64,000 bases of DNA from Marimicrobium sp913061115. Lineage in GTDB: Bacteria > Pseudomonadota > Gammaproteobacteria > Pseudomonadales > Halieaceae. The stretch is taken from assembly GCF_047729875.1 (NCBI RefSeq), contig NZ_CP159826.1:1550001-1614000 (forward strand), written 5' to 3'. Under the pieces are notes generated by a model that saw only the letters and a program-made list of their open reading frames with translations, was not told where the DNA came from and made no database searches. The position numbers and the translations under genes are program-made. Shown here piece after piece: positions 52,711 through 61,910 of this stretch. Each line of letters begins with the position of its first letter. Position 1 is the first letter of the stretch.

Positions 52711-53920
52711 TGCGAGTGAGGATCTGTACGTTGCAGTCCCGGATGAACAAGGGCGTTTTGGACCCTACGGTGGCAAATTTGTTTCTGAAACCTTGATGGC
52801 GGCTCTGGCCGAGTTGGAGGTTGTATACCGTAACATGTCCACCGATAAACAGTTCCAGCAGGAATTGGATCACGATCTGCAACACTATGTGGGGCGGCCT
52901 TCACCATTGTATGAGGCTAGGCGTTGGTCCGACAGTATTGGCGGAGCACGCATCTACCTTAAGCGCGAGGACCTTAATCACACCGGGGCCCACAAGGTGA
53001 ATAACACCGTTGGGCAGGCCTTGTTGGCTAAGCATATGGGCAAAAAGCGTGTGATTGCTGAGACCGGCGCTGGCCAACATGGCGTTGCAACAGCGACTAT
53101 TGCGGCGCGCTTGGGTTTGGATTGCGTGGTGTTTATGGGGGAGACCGACATTCAGCGTCAGGCGCTAAATGTCTATCGTATGAAGCTGCTGGGTGCTGAG
53201 GTCGTTTCAGTGACGTCGGGCTCTCGAACGTTGAAGGATGCCATGAACGAGGCCATGCGTGATTGGGTCACCAATGTCGATAACACCTTCTACATTATTG
53301 GCACGGTTGCCGGTCCCCACCCTTATCCGATGCTGGTGAGAGATTTTCAGTGTGTCATTGGGCGCGAAGCGCGCGCTCAATCCCTGGCGCAAACCGGACG
53401 TTTGCCGGATGCGCTGGTGGCCTGCGTCGGGGGAGGCTCTAATGCGATTGGGCTGTTCCACCCGTTCTTGCAAGATGAGACGGTGGCTATGTATGGCGTG
53501 GAAGCGGGTGGGCACGGTATTGCCACAAATCAGCATGCCGCGCCTCTTACTGCGGGCACTCCAGGAGTGCTGCACGGTAATCGGACCTATTTAATGCAAG
53601 ACAGTGACGGTCAGATTATGGACACACATTCAATATCGGCTGGACTCGACTATCCCGGTGTCGGTCCGGAACACTCTTGGTTAAAAGATATAGGCAGGGT
53701 GAACTATGTGGTAGCGAATGATGATGAAGCCCTACGCGCATTCCACAAGCTGACCAAGATAGAGGGCATTATGCCCGCTCTTGAAACGAGTCATGCACTC
53801 GCTTATGCAGAGACATTGGCCGCCAGTATGACGCCGGAGCAGACCATTATTGTCAATCTGTCGGGACGTGGCGACAAGGATATCCTGACGGTAGCTGAAA
53901 TTGATGGCATCGTTGTCTAG
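52700..53920 (+). CDS. trpB: tryptophan synthase beta subunit
   Basis: This 406-residue PLP enzyme starts at ATG 52700, overlapping trpF by 11 bp. The PLP-binding Lys lies in NHTGAHKVNNTVGQ, and GGGSNAIG binds the phosphate. It condenses indole and serine. trpA follows 24 bp later. Confidence 0.97.
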   Translation: MTINASEDLYVAVPDEQGRFGPYGGKFVSETLMAALAELEVVYRNMSTDKQFQQELDHDLQHYVGRPSPLYEARRWSDSIGGARIYLKREDLNHTGAHKVNNTVGQALLAKHMGKKRVIAETGAGQHGVATATIAARLGLDCVVFMGETDIQRQALNVYRMKLLGAEVVSVTSGSRTLKDAMNEAMRDWVTNVDNTFYIIGTVAGPHPYPMLVRDFQCVIGREARAQSLAQTGRLPDALVACVGGGSNAIGLFHPFLQDETVAMYGVEAGGHGIATNQHAAPLTAGTPGVLHGNRTYLMQDSDGQIMDTHSISAGLDYPGVGPEHSWLKDIGRVNYVVANDDEALRAFHKLTKIEGIMPALETSHALAYAETLAASMTPEQTIIVNLSGRGDKDILTVAEIDGIVV

Positions 53921-53944
53921 CCGGCCCTTATTGGAGTAAAAGTA

Positions 53945-54766
53945 GTGAGTCGTATCGCGGGACGTTTTCAGCAGTTGGCAGCGCAGGGTCGAACCGCCCT
54001 TATTCCTTATATTGTCGCTGGTGACCCCAGTCAAGATATCACCGTGCCGCTCATGCATCGGATGGTGGAAAGTGGCGCGGATATTATTGAAATTGGGGTG
54101 CCTTTTTCTGATCCTATGTCCGAAGGGCCGGTGATTCAGCAGGGGCACGAGCGCGCCCTCGCAAATGGCATGTGTCTAAGCCGTGTGCTGGAGCTGGTGC
54201 AGGAGTTTCGCAAGTCTGATGACACTACGCCGCTGCTGCTGATGGGCTATGCCAACCCGGTCATGCATATGGGCTATGCGGCGTTCGCCGATGCCGCGTC
54301 AGCGGCGGGCCTCGATGCATTACTGACAGTGGATATTCCGCCCGAGGAGGTTGACGACATTAACGCCCAGCTTCAGCGTGTGGGCATCGACAATATATTC
54401 CTGGTTGCACCCACGACGCCTGAAGAGCGGATCACACGCATTGCAGCCGGAGCGAGTGGTTTTATCTATTATGTGTCGTTAAAAGGAGTCACAGGCGCGG
54501 GTCATCTGGACTCGGATGAAGTCGCGCAGAGACTTGCAGCAATTCGAAGACACAGTACATTGCCTCTGGCGGTGGGTTTTGGTATCAAGGACGCTGATTC
54601 TGCCAGGACGGTAGCGGCGGTAGCGGACGGCGTTGTTGTCGGTAGTGCGCTCGTCAACGCCATGGCTCAGACGCTCGCTGATGGCGGTAATCCTGGGCAG
54701 GCCATAGAGGCTGTTGCTGCCCTGTTGGGCGAAATACGCAAAGGGATTGACAACGCGGCTTCCTAG
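53945..54766 (+). CDS. trpA: tryptophan synthase alpha subunit
   Basis: This 273-residue TIM barrel starts at GTG 53945 with GGAG upstream. It cleaves indole-3-glycerol phosphate. The catalytic Glu (E. coli Glu49) is present in IIEIGVPFSDP, but the residue aligned with the catalytic Asp60 is Glu (DPMSEGPVIQ where E. coli has DPLADGPTIQ). The substitution is conservative and the rest of the protein looks functional. Confidence 0.95.
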   Translation: MSRIAGRFQQLAAQGRTALIPYIVAGDPSQDITVPLMHRMVESGADIIEIGVPFSDPMSEGPVIQQGHERALANGMCLSRVLELVQEFRKSDDTTPLLLMGYANPVMHMGYAAFADAASAAGLDALLTVDIPPEEVDDINAQLQRVGIDNIFLVAPTTPEERITRIAAGASGFIYYVSLKGVTGAGHLDSDEVAQRLAAIRRHSTLPLAVGFGIKDADSARTVAAVADGVVVGSALVNAMAQTLADGGNPGQAIEAVAALLGEIRKGIDNAAS

Positions 54767-54783
54767 TTGAGCCGCTCCGCGCT

Positions 54784-54789
54784 TATAAT
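54784..54789 (+). promoter_or_regulatory. perfect -10 hexamer before accD
   Basis: TATAAT lies 18 bp after the trpA stop and about 30 bp before accD. No good -35 is seen at the usual spacing (TTGAGC is only 11 bp upstream), so the promoter is tentative. Confidence 0.35.
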
Positions 54790-54819
54790 GGTCCTTTCTA
54801 TACAATGGCGGGGAACACG

Positions 54820-55764
54820 ATGAGCTGGATAGATAAAATTCTACCTTCTGGTGTGCGCAGTTCTGTTGGCGACAAGACGTCTAGTAGCGTGCCTGAGGGC
54901 CTCTGGAAAAAATGTGTCAAATGTGAGGCAGTGCTATATCTTCCCGACGTAGAGCGCAACGAGGACGTTTGCCCCAAGTGCGATCATCACATGCGCATCG
55001 GCGCTCGCTGGCGTCTGAGTCGCTTTTTTGATGCCGGTACAAGTGAGGAAATCCTGTCTGAAATTGTGTCTGAAGATCGGCTGAAATTCAAAGACAAGAA
55101 ACGCTATAAGGATCGATTGATATCAGCGCAAAAAGCGACGGGCGAGAAGGACGCGCTGGTGGCGATGCGCGGTACGCTGCAGGGTTTACCTGTGATCGCC
55201 GTCGCTTTTGAATTCGAGTTTCACGGCGGATCCATGGGATATGCAGTAGGTGAGAAGTTTACCCGCGCCGCTCATATGTCGTTGGAAGATAAGATTCCTC
55301 TTGTCTGTTTTTCGGCTTCCGGCGGTGCGCGCATGCAGGAAGCTTTGATTTCCCTGATGCAGATGGCCAAGACTAGTGCTGTTATCGAGAGAATGAAGCT
55401 GGCTGGTGTGCCTTATGTCTCTGTGATGACAGACCCGATCTATGGTGGGGTTTCTGCATCATTGGCCTTGCTGGGTGATATCAATATTGCCGAGCCAGAT
55501 GCCCGCGCAGGGTTTGCAGGGCCCAATATCATCGAACAAACCATTCGACAAAAACTTCCGAAGGGATTCCAGCGCAGTGAGTTCCTGCTCGAGCATGGTG
55601 CGATCGATATGATTGTGCACCGCACTGATATGCGCGATACCATTGCGAGATTATTATCCAAGTTGACTGGGCGTCCGCTGACCATCGTAGTAGAAGAAGA
55701 ATTGGATGAGCCTCAGGATAGCGAAGAAGCGCCTGCGGCTATCCCGGCGGAGGAGGATGAATAA
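54820..55764 (+). CDS. accD: acetyl-CoA carboxylase carboxyltransferase subunit beta
   Basis: This 314-residue subunit begins MSWIDKILPSG; GGGGAAC precedes ATG 54820, so I prefer it to the ATG five codons earlier. The zinc ribbon is CVKC and CPKC, and the carboxyltransferase core has GGSMGYAVGEKF and SASGGARMQE. It works with AccA to make malonyl-CoA. The acidic tail (DEPQDSEEAPAAIPAEEDE) overlaps folC. Confidence 0.96.
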   Translation: MSWIDKILPSGVRSSVGDKTSSSVPEGLWKKCVKCEAVLYLPDVERNEDVCPKCDHHMRIGARWRLSRFFDAGTSEEILSEIVSEDRLKFKDKKRYKDRLISAQKATGEKDALVAMRGTLQGLPVIAVAFEFEFHGGSMGYAVGEKFTRAAHMSLEDKIPLVCFSASGGARMQEALISLMQMAKTSAVIERMKLAGVPYVSVMTDPIYGGVSASLALLGDINIAEPDARAGFAGPNIIEQTIRQKLPKGFQRSEFLLEHGAIDMIVHRTDMRDTIARLLSKLTGRPLTIVVEEELDEPQDSEEAPAAIPAEEDE

Positions 55765-57049
55765 AGCGTCTCTGACACAGTGGCTGCAGCGTCTGGAGAC
55801 AGTTCATCCCAAGGAAGTAGATCTTGGTCTGGAGCGGGTTTCGACAGTCGCTTATGCATTGCAGTTATTACCACTAAAATACCCTGTCGTTACGGTTGCC
55901 GGAACGAATGGAAAGGGGTCCACCATAGCGGTATTGGAGGCACTGATAAGTGAGGCCGGATATCGCGTCGGTATTTTTACGTCGCCCCACTTGCTGCGCT
56001 TTAATGAGAGGATTCGAGTTGCTGGTGTCGATGCCTCGGATGCGGAAATCGTTCATGCTTTTGGGCTCATCGACCAAGCTCGAGGGTCAGTGTCTCTTAC
56101 CTACTTTGAGTTTGCCGCATTGGCTGCACTGCTTATTTTTGAGGCCAGCGAGCCGGATTTTGTTATTCTGGAAGTCGGTTTGGGTGGGCGGCTGGATGCG
56201 GTGAATATAGTCGATGCGTCAGTGGCGGTTATCACCAGTATCGATCTCGATCATCAGGGGTGGTTAGGAGAGTCGCGAGGCGAAATTTCACGCGAGAAGG
56301 CTGGTATACTGCGCAGCGGTCGCCCCGCCGTTATTGCGGATTCTAATCCTCCTCCTGAATTGTTAGATTGTGTTGAGAGTGTTGCCGCCAGCCCGGCTCT
56401 GTATCTGGGGCGAGAGTTTTCGGTAGCCGCGGTGGACGGACAGTGGCAAGCTCAACTACAGATGCCAGACGGTCGTTCAAGGACGTTGTCGGCGCTTACA
56501 AATGGAGCCTTGTTGCCCGAGAATATTGGGGCAGCAGTGCAGGCTACGTTGTTGCTGGGCATTGAGTTCAGTGATGGTTGTTTAGCCGCTGCGCTGGCTA
56601 AGGTGAGTGCGGTGGGGCGTCGCGAGGTGCGGCGTGTGGCGGGACGAGACTACGTACTGGACGTGGCTCACAATCCGGCTTCAGTGTCTAAGTTGCTTGA
56701 GTTTTTGAATGCAAGACCTTGTAATGGCAAGAGAATATGTATTTTTTCTGTTATGGCAGATAAAGACATATCAAGTATTATAGAGGCGACAGCTGGGCAC
56801 TTTGATGCCTGGTTTCTGGGTGATCAGCCGGGTAATACACGGGCTGCTGGCGCAACAGAGATTGCCGCATTGCTCGATGACAGAGGGCAGACCATGGTCA
56901 GTATCAGCAAGAATTTGCGGCAGGCTTTCCGGCGTGCACAAAGTGTCGCAGGAGAAGGCGACAGGCTAGTGGTGTTTGGTTCGTTTTACACACTGGCCGC
57001 AATCCTGCCGCTGCTAGACAAGGATCACAGTAAGTATGAGGCGCTGTAA
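55757..57049 (+). CDS. folC: bifunctional folylpolyglutamate/dihydrofolate synthase
   Basis: This 430-residue Mur-ligase-fold enzyme starts at ATG 55757 inside the end of accD. The P-loop is VTVAGTNGKGSTIAVLE, followed by FTSPHLLRFNERI and later VLDVAHNPAS. It adds glutamate to dihydropteroate and folates. The SPOR gene starts immediately after its stop. Confidence 0.95.
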   Translation: MNKASLTQWLQRLETVHPKEVDLGLERVSTVAYALQLLPLKYPVVTVAGTNGKGSTIAVLEALISEAGYRVGIFTSPHLLRFNERIRVAGVDASDAEIVHAFGLIDQARGSVSLTYFEFAALAALLIFEASEPDFVILEVGLGGRLDAVNIVDASVAVITSIDLDHQGWLGESRGEISREKAGILRSGRPAVIADSNPPPELLDCVESVAASPALYLGREFSVAAVDGQWQAQLQMPDGRSRTLSALTNGALLPENIGAAVQATLLLGIEFSDGCLAAALAKVSAVGRREVRRVAGRDYVLDVAHNPASVSKLLEFLNARPCNGKRICIFSVMADKDISSIIEATAGHFDAWFLGDQPGNTRAAGATEIAALLDDRGQTMVSISKNLRQAFRRAQSVAGEGDRLVVFGSFYTLAAILPLLDKDHSKYEAL

Positions 57050-57649
57050 GTGAACGATATCCTCAAGCAACGCTTGGTTGGTGCACTTATTTTGGTGGCA
57101 CTGGGTGTTGTTTTTTGGCCCATCATTTTTTTGCAGCCTGACGATAAAACAGCGTCACAGCCACAGTCTATTGCGCCGCTGCCGGCCGCGTCCATCGGAG
57201 TTGTGAGCCAAGGGGACTCGAGAGCGTTGTCGGACCTCGCAATGCTTGGCGATAATCCTGATGGGGGTGAGCGTGCTGAAACTGCCCTTCTTGCAGTGGC
57301 AACACCTTCAACGATATCGTCCGAGGCGGTACCCCAGTCCAGCGACTCTAATACCATTGGAGCCCGCGCCAACGCGCCTGAGCAACTGGTCATGGACAGC
57401 GACGGCATACCCGTGGCCTGGACCCTTCAGGTAGTCACTGTAAGTAGTGCCGATAAGGCGGAGGCATTACGCAAACAATTGCTGGATATGAGCCAAAAGG
57501 CTTACATCGTCATCGTGCGCTCCAACGGCAAGAAACTGTATCGAGTGTGTATCGGTCCGAAGTTTGAGAGAGTTGAATTGGAAACGCTTCAGGCGAGTAT
57601 TAATGCTCAGTTCAAAGTGAATTCGATCGTCGCGCGGTATATTCCGTGA
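57050..57649 (+). CDS. SPOR-domain protein (DedD-like)
   Basis: This 199-residue protein starts at GTG 57050. It has one N-terminal membrane segment (GALILVALGVVFWPIIFL), a disordered linker, and a C-terminal SPOR domain (AWTLQVVTVSSADKAEALRK, YRVCIGP) that binds denuded septal glycan. Position between folC and cvpA matches dedD. Confidence 0.88.
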   Translation: MNDILKQRLVGALILVALGVVFWPIIFLQPDDKTASQPQSIAPLPAASIGVVSQGDSRALSDLAMLGDNPDGGERAETALLAVATPSTISSEAVPQSSDSNTIGARANAPEQLVMDSDGIPVAWTLQVVTVSSADKAEALRKQLLDMSQKAYIVIVRSNGKKLYRVCIGPKFERVELETLQASINAQFKVNSIVARYIP

Positions 57650-57675
57650 CACATTGGACGGCGGGGTAATCCACC

Positions 57676-58161
57676 ATGGTGGATTGGGTTAATTTTACTG
57701 CGGTAGACTGGGCAATTATCGCTGTGCTGGGTCTTTCCATTCTGTTGAGTTTGTGGCGCGGCTTTGTTCGTGAAGCAGTGTCATTGGCAGGTTGGATTGC
57801 GGCATTTGTGATTGCCAATATGTTTGTTGGGGAAATGGCGGCGTTTCTGCAGCAATGGATTGCCAATGTTACGGGGCGCTATGTTGCTGCTTACGCACTG
57901 TTGTTTGCGGGCATGCTAATGGTAGCAGGGATAGCGGGTAAGTTGAGCGCCCAGGTTGTAAAAGTAACAGGACTGACACTACTGGATCGCTTGCTGGGTA
58001 CCGTCTTTGGCTTCGCCCGCGGTATTATTATTGTGCTTGTAGTGGTTTATGTTCTCAGACAGTTAGCACCACCGCAGAATGTGCTGTGGTTAGATGAGTC
58101 CCAGTTAATGCCGCACGTCGACATGCTGGGGCAATGGGTACAAGCTTTGTTTTCCAGGTAG
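57676..58161 (+). CDS. cvpA: CvpA family membrane protein
   Basis: This 161-residue protein has four hydrophobic segments (AIIAVLGLSILLSLWRGF, SLAGWIAAFVIANMF, YALLFAGMLMVAGIAGKL, GIIIVLVVVYVLRQL). The LWRGFVREAVSLAGW motif is typical. The gene precedes purF as in most gammaproteobacteria. Confidence 0.93.
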   Translation: MVDWVNFTAVDWAIIAVLGLSILLSLWRGFVREAVSLAGWIAAFVIANMFVGEMAAFLQQWIANVTGRYVAAYALLFAGMLMVAGIAGKLSAQVVKVTGLTLLDRLLGTVFGFARGIIIVLVVVYVLRQLAPPQNVLWLDESQLMPHVDMLGQWVQALFSR

Positions 58162-58221
58162 AGCAACAGATAAGTCCTGGAGCGTTCGAGCTAAATTTTT
58201 TCCAAGTGAGGTAGAGACTGA

Positions 58222-59742
58222 ATGTGTGGCCTGGTGGGTTTAGTTGCGAAGTCGGATGTCGCCCCGGAGATCTACGATGCCTTGACGGTTCTACAGCACC
58301 GTGGGCAGGACGCTGCGGGTATTGTGACCTGTGTTGGCGGAAAATTTAGTCAGCGTAAGGGCGAGGGGCTAGTGCGGGACGTTTTTCGGCAGCAGCATAT
58401 GCAGCGACTGGGAGGCCCCATGGGTATTGGCCATGTGCGCTATCCCACTGCGGGCAGTTCGGGTACTGCGCTTGCACAGCCCTTTTATGTCAACTCGCCG
58501 TATGGCATTGCCCTTGCTCACAATGGGAACCTAACCAACTCGGAGCAACTCGCCCAAGAGCTATTCCAGGATGACCTGCGGCACCTCAATACTGATTCTG
58601 ATTCAGAAGTATTACTGAATATTTTTGCGCATGAACTACAGACCCTAGGTAAGCTCAGCCCTAGTGCAGATGATATTTTTACCGCTGTGGCATCGGTGCA
58701 TAGGCGCTGTCGTGGCGGTTACGCTGCAGTAGGGTTATTAGTGAATTATGGGGTATTTGGTTTTCGCGACCCCTTTGGCATTCGACCGTTAGTGATCGGT
58801 GCTCGCAAGACGCATGCGGGTGAAGAATACATGATAGCCTCCGAGAGCGTCGCCCTTGATGTGGTGGGCTTTACCTTTTTGGATGATGTCGGCCCCGGTG
58901 AGGCGGTATTTATAGATCAGGAAGGTAAGCTGCACCGACGTCAATGTGCACCTAATGCCACTTTGCGCCCCTGCATTTTTGAGCATGTTTACTTCGCGCG
59001 TCCCGACTCACTGATGGATGGCATTTCGGTCTATAAGACGCGTATGCGCCAGGGTGAAGCGCTCGCTAAAAAAGTAAGACGATTGCGCCCGGACCTCCAT
59101 ATCGACGTCATTATCCCAATTCCTGACACCAGCCGTATTGCCGCACAATCCATGGCCTATGAATTGAATATAAAGTTTCGCGAAGGACTAATGAAAAACC
59201 GCTATATTGGCCGTACTTTTATTATGCCGGGTCAGAGTGAGCGCAAAAAATCGGTACGGCAAAAGCTCAACCCAGTGCCGCTGGAGTTTTCAGGCAAGAA
59301 TGTCATGCTGGTGGATGACTCAATTGTGCGTGGCACTACCTGTCGCCAGATTATAGAGATGGCCAGAGATGCGGGTGCCGCGAATGTCTACTTTGCGTCG
59401 GCTGCGCCACCGGTGCGCTATCCCAATGTCTATGGTATCGATATGCCTTCGGCATCAGAGTTGATAGCGCATAACCGCAGTGTAGAAGAAGTTTGTGAGT
59501 TAATCGGCGCAGACTGGCTGGTGTATCAGGATCTTGACGATCTCATTCGCTGTTCCCATGATGGCAATCCTCACGTGGACGGATTCGACTGTTCGGTGTT
59601 TAATGGCGAATATATTACAGGGGATATCGATCAAAGTTACCTCGATCGACAAGAGTTTCTGCGTAGCGATGATGCACAGAATGAAAGGCGGGTGGAATTA
59701 CAGGCAGAAGGCGGTATGGTCGGTCTGCATAACGATGTGTAG
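58222..59742 (+). CDS. purF: amidophosphoribosyltransferase
   Basis: This 506-residue enzyme begins MCGLVG; Cys2 becomes the N-terminal nucleophile of the glutaminase domain after Met removal. The PRPP site is VMLVDDSIVRGTTCRQI. It catalyses the first step of purine synthesis. metZ follows after 9 bp. Confidence 0.97.
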   Translation: MCGLVGLVAKSDVAPEIYDALTVLQHRGQDAAGIVTCVGGKFSQRKGEGLVRDVFRQQHMQRLGGPMGIGHVRYPTAGSSGTALAQPFYVNSPYGIALAHNGNLTNSEQLAQELFQDDLRHLNTDSDSEVLLNIFAHELQTLGKLSPSADDIFTAVASVHRRCRGGYAAVGLLVNYGVFGFRDPFGIRPLVIGARKTHAGEEYMIASESVALDVVGFTFLDDVGPGEAVFIDQEGKLHRRQCAPNATLRPCIFEHVYFARPDSLMDGISVYKTRMRQGEALAKKVRRLRPDLHIDVIIPIPDTSRIAAQSMAYELNIKFREGLMKNRYIGRTFIMPGQSERKKSVRQKLNPVPLEFSGKNVMLVDDSIVRGTTCRQIIEMARDAGAANVYFASAAPPVRYPNVYGIDMPSASELIAHNRSVEEVCELIGADWLVYQDLDDLIRCSHDGNPHVDGFDCSVFNGEYITGDIDQSYLDRQEFLRSDDAQNERRVELQAEGGMVGLHNDV

Positions 59743-59751
59743 GGTGTAGTG

Positions 59752-60954
59752 ATGAGTGATCACGAAGATTTCGATCCGCTTGCCGACGCGCATCATGATA
59801 CGCGGGCTATCCGCAGTGGTATTAGCCGCACGCATGAAGGGGAGCATTCAGAGCCCATATTTGCGACGTCGAGTTACGTCTTTTCTAGTGCAGCGGAAGC
59901 TGCAGAGCGTTTTTCCGGTGAGTCTCCGGGCAATGTTTATTCTCGATATACCAACCCTACGGTGCGAGCATTTGAGCAAAGGCTTGCCGCACTGGAAGGT
60001 GCCGAAGCGGCCGTAGCGACGGCGTCAGGCATGGCTGCAATACTGAGCATTTGCATGGCCCTACTCAAGTCGGGAGACCACGTGGTGTGTTCCCGTGATG
60101 TCTTTGGTACGACGATTAGTCTGTTTAGCAGATACCTTGCCAAATTTGGCATAGAGGTCACTTTTGTGCCGCTGCTCAATATTGACGGCTGGCGCAGTGC
60201 CTTGAGGCCTAATACGGTGATGTTTTTTTTGGAGACACCGTCAAACCCACTGTGTGAGGTCGCTGATTTAGCCGGTCTGTCCAAACTTGCGCACTTAAAC
60301 GACTGTCTTCTAGTGGTAGATAACTGCTTCTGTACCCCCGCGCTGCAGCTGCCCCTGACCTTGGGAGCCGATATCGTTATGCACTCGGCAACAAAATATC
60401 TGGATGGCCAAGGGCGCTGTGTGGGTGGGGCCGTAGTTGGCCGCAAGCAGCATATGGATGAGGTGGTGACGTTTTTGCGCACTGCAGGTCCCACCATGAG
60501 TCCGTTTAACGCCTGGGTTTTTCTTAAGGGTTTGGAAACACTGCGCTTGCGTATGGAGGCCCATAGTCGGTCGGCATTGGAGATCGCCGAATGGCTGCAA
60601 CAGCAGCCGGCGGTGGAAAGGGTTTACTACGCCGGACTCAAGGATCACCCAGGGCATGCGTTGGCAGCCAAGCAGCAGTCGGCATACGGGGGGGTATTAT
60701 CATTCCTTGTCAAAGGTGGGCGTGAACAGGCCTGGCAGTTTATTGACGCCACCCGTCTAATGTCCCTCACGGCTAACCTGGGTGACGCCAAGACCACGAT
60801 TGTTCACCCGGCGACGACGACCCACGCGCGGCTCAGTGCAGAACAGAGAGAAGATGCGGGTATTCGCGACGGACTCATCCGCATCGCTGTAGGCCTGGAA
60901 AACGTGGAAGATCTAAGAGCAGACTTGCAGCGGGGTTTTGCCGGAATTCGCTAA
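59752..60954 (+). CDS. metZ: O-succinylhomoserine sulfhydrylase
   Basis: This 400-residue gamma-family PLP enzyme has the PLP Lys215 in MHSATKYLDGQGRCVGG and YSRYTNPTVRAFEQRL near the N-terminus. The location after purF and the sequence style match MetZ of Pseudomonas, which makes homocysteine by direct sulfhydrylation. A GTG one codon earlier is an alternative start. Confidence 0.93.
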   Translation: MSDHEDFDPLADAHHDTRAIRSGISRTHEGEHSEPIFATSSYVFSSAAEAAERFSGESPGNVYSRYTNPTVRAFEQRLAALEGAEAAVATASGMAAILSICMALLKSGDHVVCSRDVFGTTISLFSRYLAKFGIEVTFVPLLNIDGWRSALRPNTVMFFLETPSNPLCEVADLAGLSKLAHLNDCLLVVDNCFCTPALQLPLTLGADIVMHSATKYLDGQGRCVGGAVVGRKQHMDEVVTFLRTAGPTMSPFNAWVFLKGLETLRLRMEAHSRSALEIAEWLQQQPAVERVYYAGLKDHPGHALAAKQQSAYGGVLSFLVKGGREQAWQFIDATRLMSLTANLGDAKTTIVHPATTTHARLSAEQREDAGIRDGLIRIAVGLENVEDLRADLQRGFAGIR

Positions 60955-60980
60955 AAAGTGCGGCTTTTCGGGGCTTTATA

Positions 60981-61910
60981 ATGCATATACAGGGCATCAT
61001 CGATTCCGCAGTAGAAGAAATAGGACGAACCCTATTGGGCAAAGAGCCTCAAATCAGGCTGGCTTTGTGTTGCCTGTTTGCCCGAGGACACTTGCTGATT
61101 GAAGACTTACCGGGGATGGGTAAAACAACGCTGTCTCATGCGTTGGCTGCTGTACTGGGACTATCCTGGAAGCGGGTGCAGTTTACCAGTGATCTGCTGC
61201 CAGCAGATATTCTGGGTGTCTCGGTCTTCGACGCTAACAATGGTAGCTTCAACTTTCACCCAGGGCCTATTTTTACGCAGTTGTTGCTGGCAGATGAGAT
61301 TAACAGAACTACCCCGCGTACCCAGAGCGCCTTGCTCGAGGCAATGGCGGAAGGGCAGGTCACTGTTGAGGGCGAGACACGCCCTTTGCCACAACCCTTT
61401 TTTGTTATTGCCACGCAAAACCCAATTCATCAGTCTGGAACATATCCTCTTCCTGAATCTCAGTTAGATCGTTTCTTGATGCGACTGGAGCTGGGCTATC
61501 CACCGCCGCGCGCAGAACGTGAAATGCTTGAGCGTCGTCATAGTGCGGCTTTAGAAATTAAGCATCCGCGCCAGTGTATAGACTTGGATCAATTGGAAAT
61601 GATTCGGGTTGCAGTGAGTCAGGTACACGCCTCCGACAATTTGTTGGATTACCTGCAGCGGCTGGTCGCTTATACCCGCCAGTCAGCGGAGTTTGAGGTC
61701 GGTTTGTCGCCGCGTGGCGCGCTAGCGTTACTGGACTGCGCCAAGACGTGGGCAGCGATGCACAATCGTGGACACGTGGTGCCAGAAGATGTGCAACTGG
61801 TTTTGCCCGCCGTGGCGGGACATCGCCTGATACCCAGTGGTGATTATGCTGGCGACGGTCACGCGCTCGTAGATCTATTGCAGCGCAATGTGGATGTTGT
61901 TGGGCCCTGA
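60981..61910 (+). CDS. MoxR-family AAA+ ATPase
   Basis: This 309-residue ATPase has Walker A GMGKTTLS, Walker B LLADEINRTTP and sensor ATQNPI. MoxR proteins act as chaperones for partner proteins. Its end overlaps the DUF58 gene, and a transglutaminase-type gene follows, a widespread operon. Confidence 0.93.
   Translation: MHIQGIIDSAVEEIGRTLLGKEPQIRLALCCLFARGHLLIEDLPGMGKTTLSHALAAVLGLSWKRVQFTSDLLPADILGVSVFDANNGSFNFHPGPIFTQLLLADEINRTTPRTQSALLEAMAEGQVTVEGETRPLPQPFFVIATQNPIHQSGTYPLPESQLDRFLMRLELGYPPPRAEREMLERRHSAALEIKHPRQCIDLDQLEMIRVAVSQVHASDNLLDYLQRLVAYTRQSAEFEVGLSPRGALALLDCAKTWAAMHNRGHVVPEDVQLVLPAVAGHRLIPSGDYAGDGHALVDLLQRNVDVVGP

Noticed and set aside
54767..54789. TTGAGC/TATAAT as a complete promoter for accD
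   Set aside because: The spacer is only 11 bp; only the -10 is kept as a tentative site.
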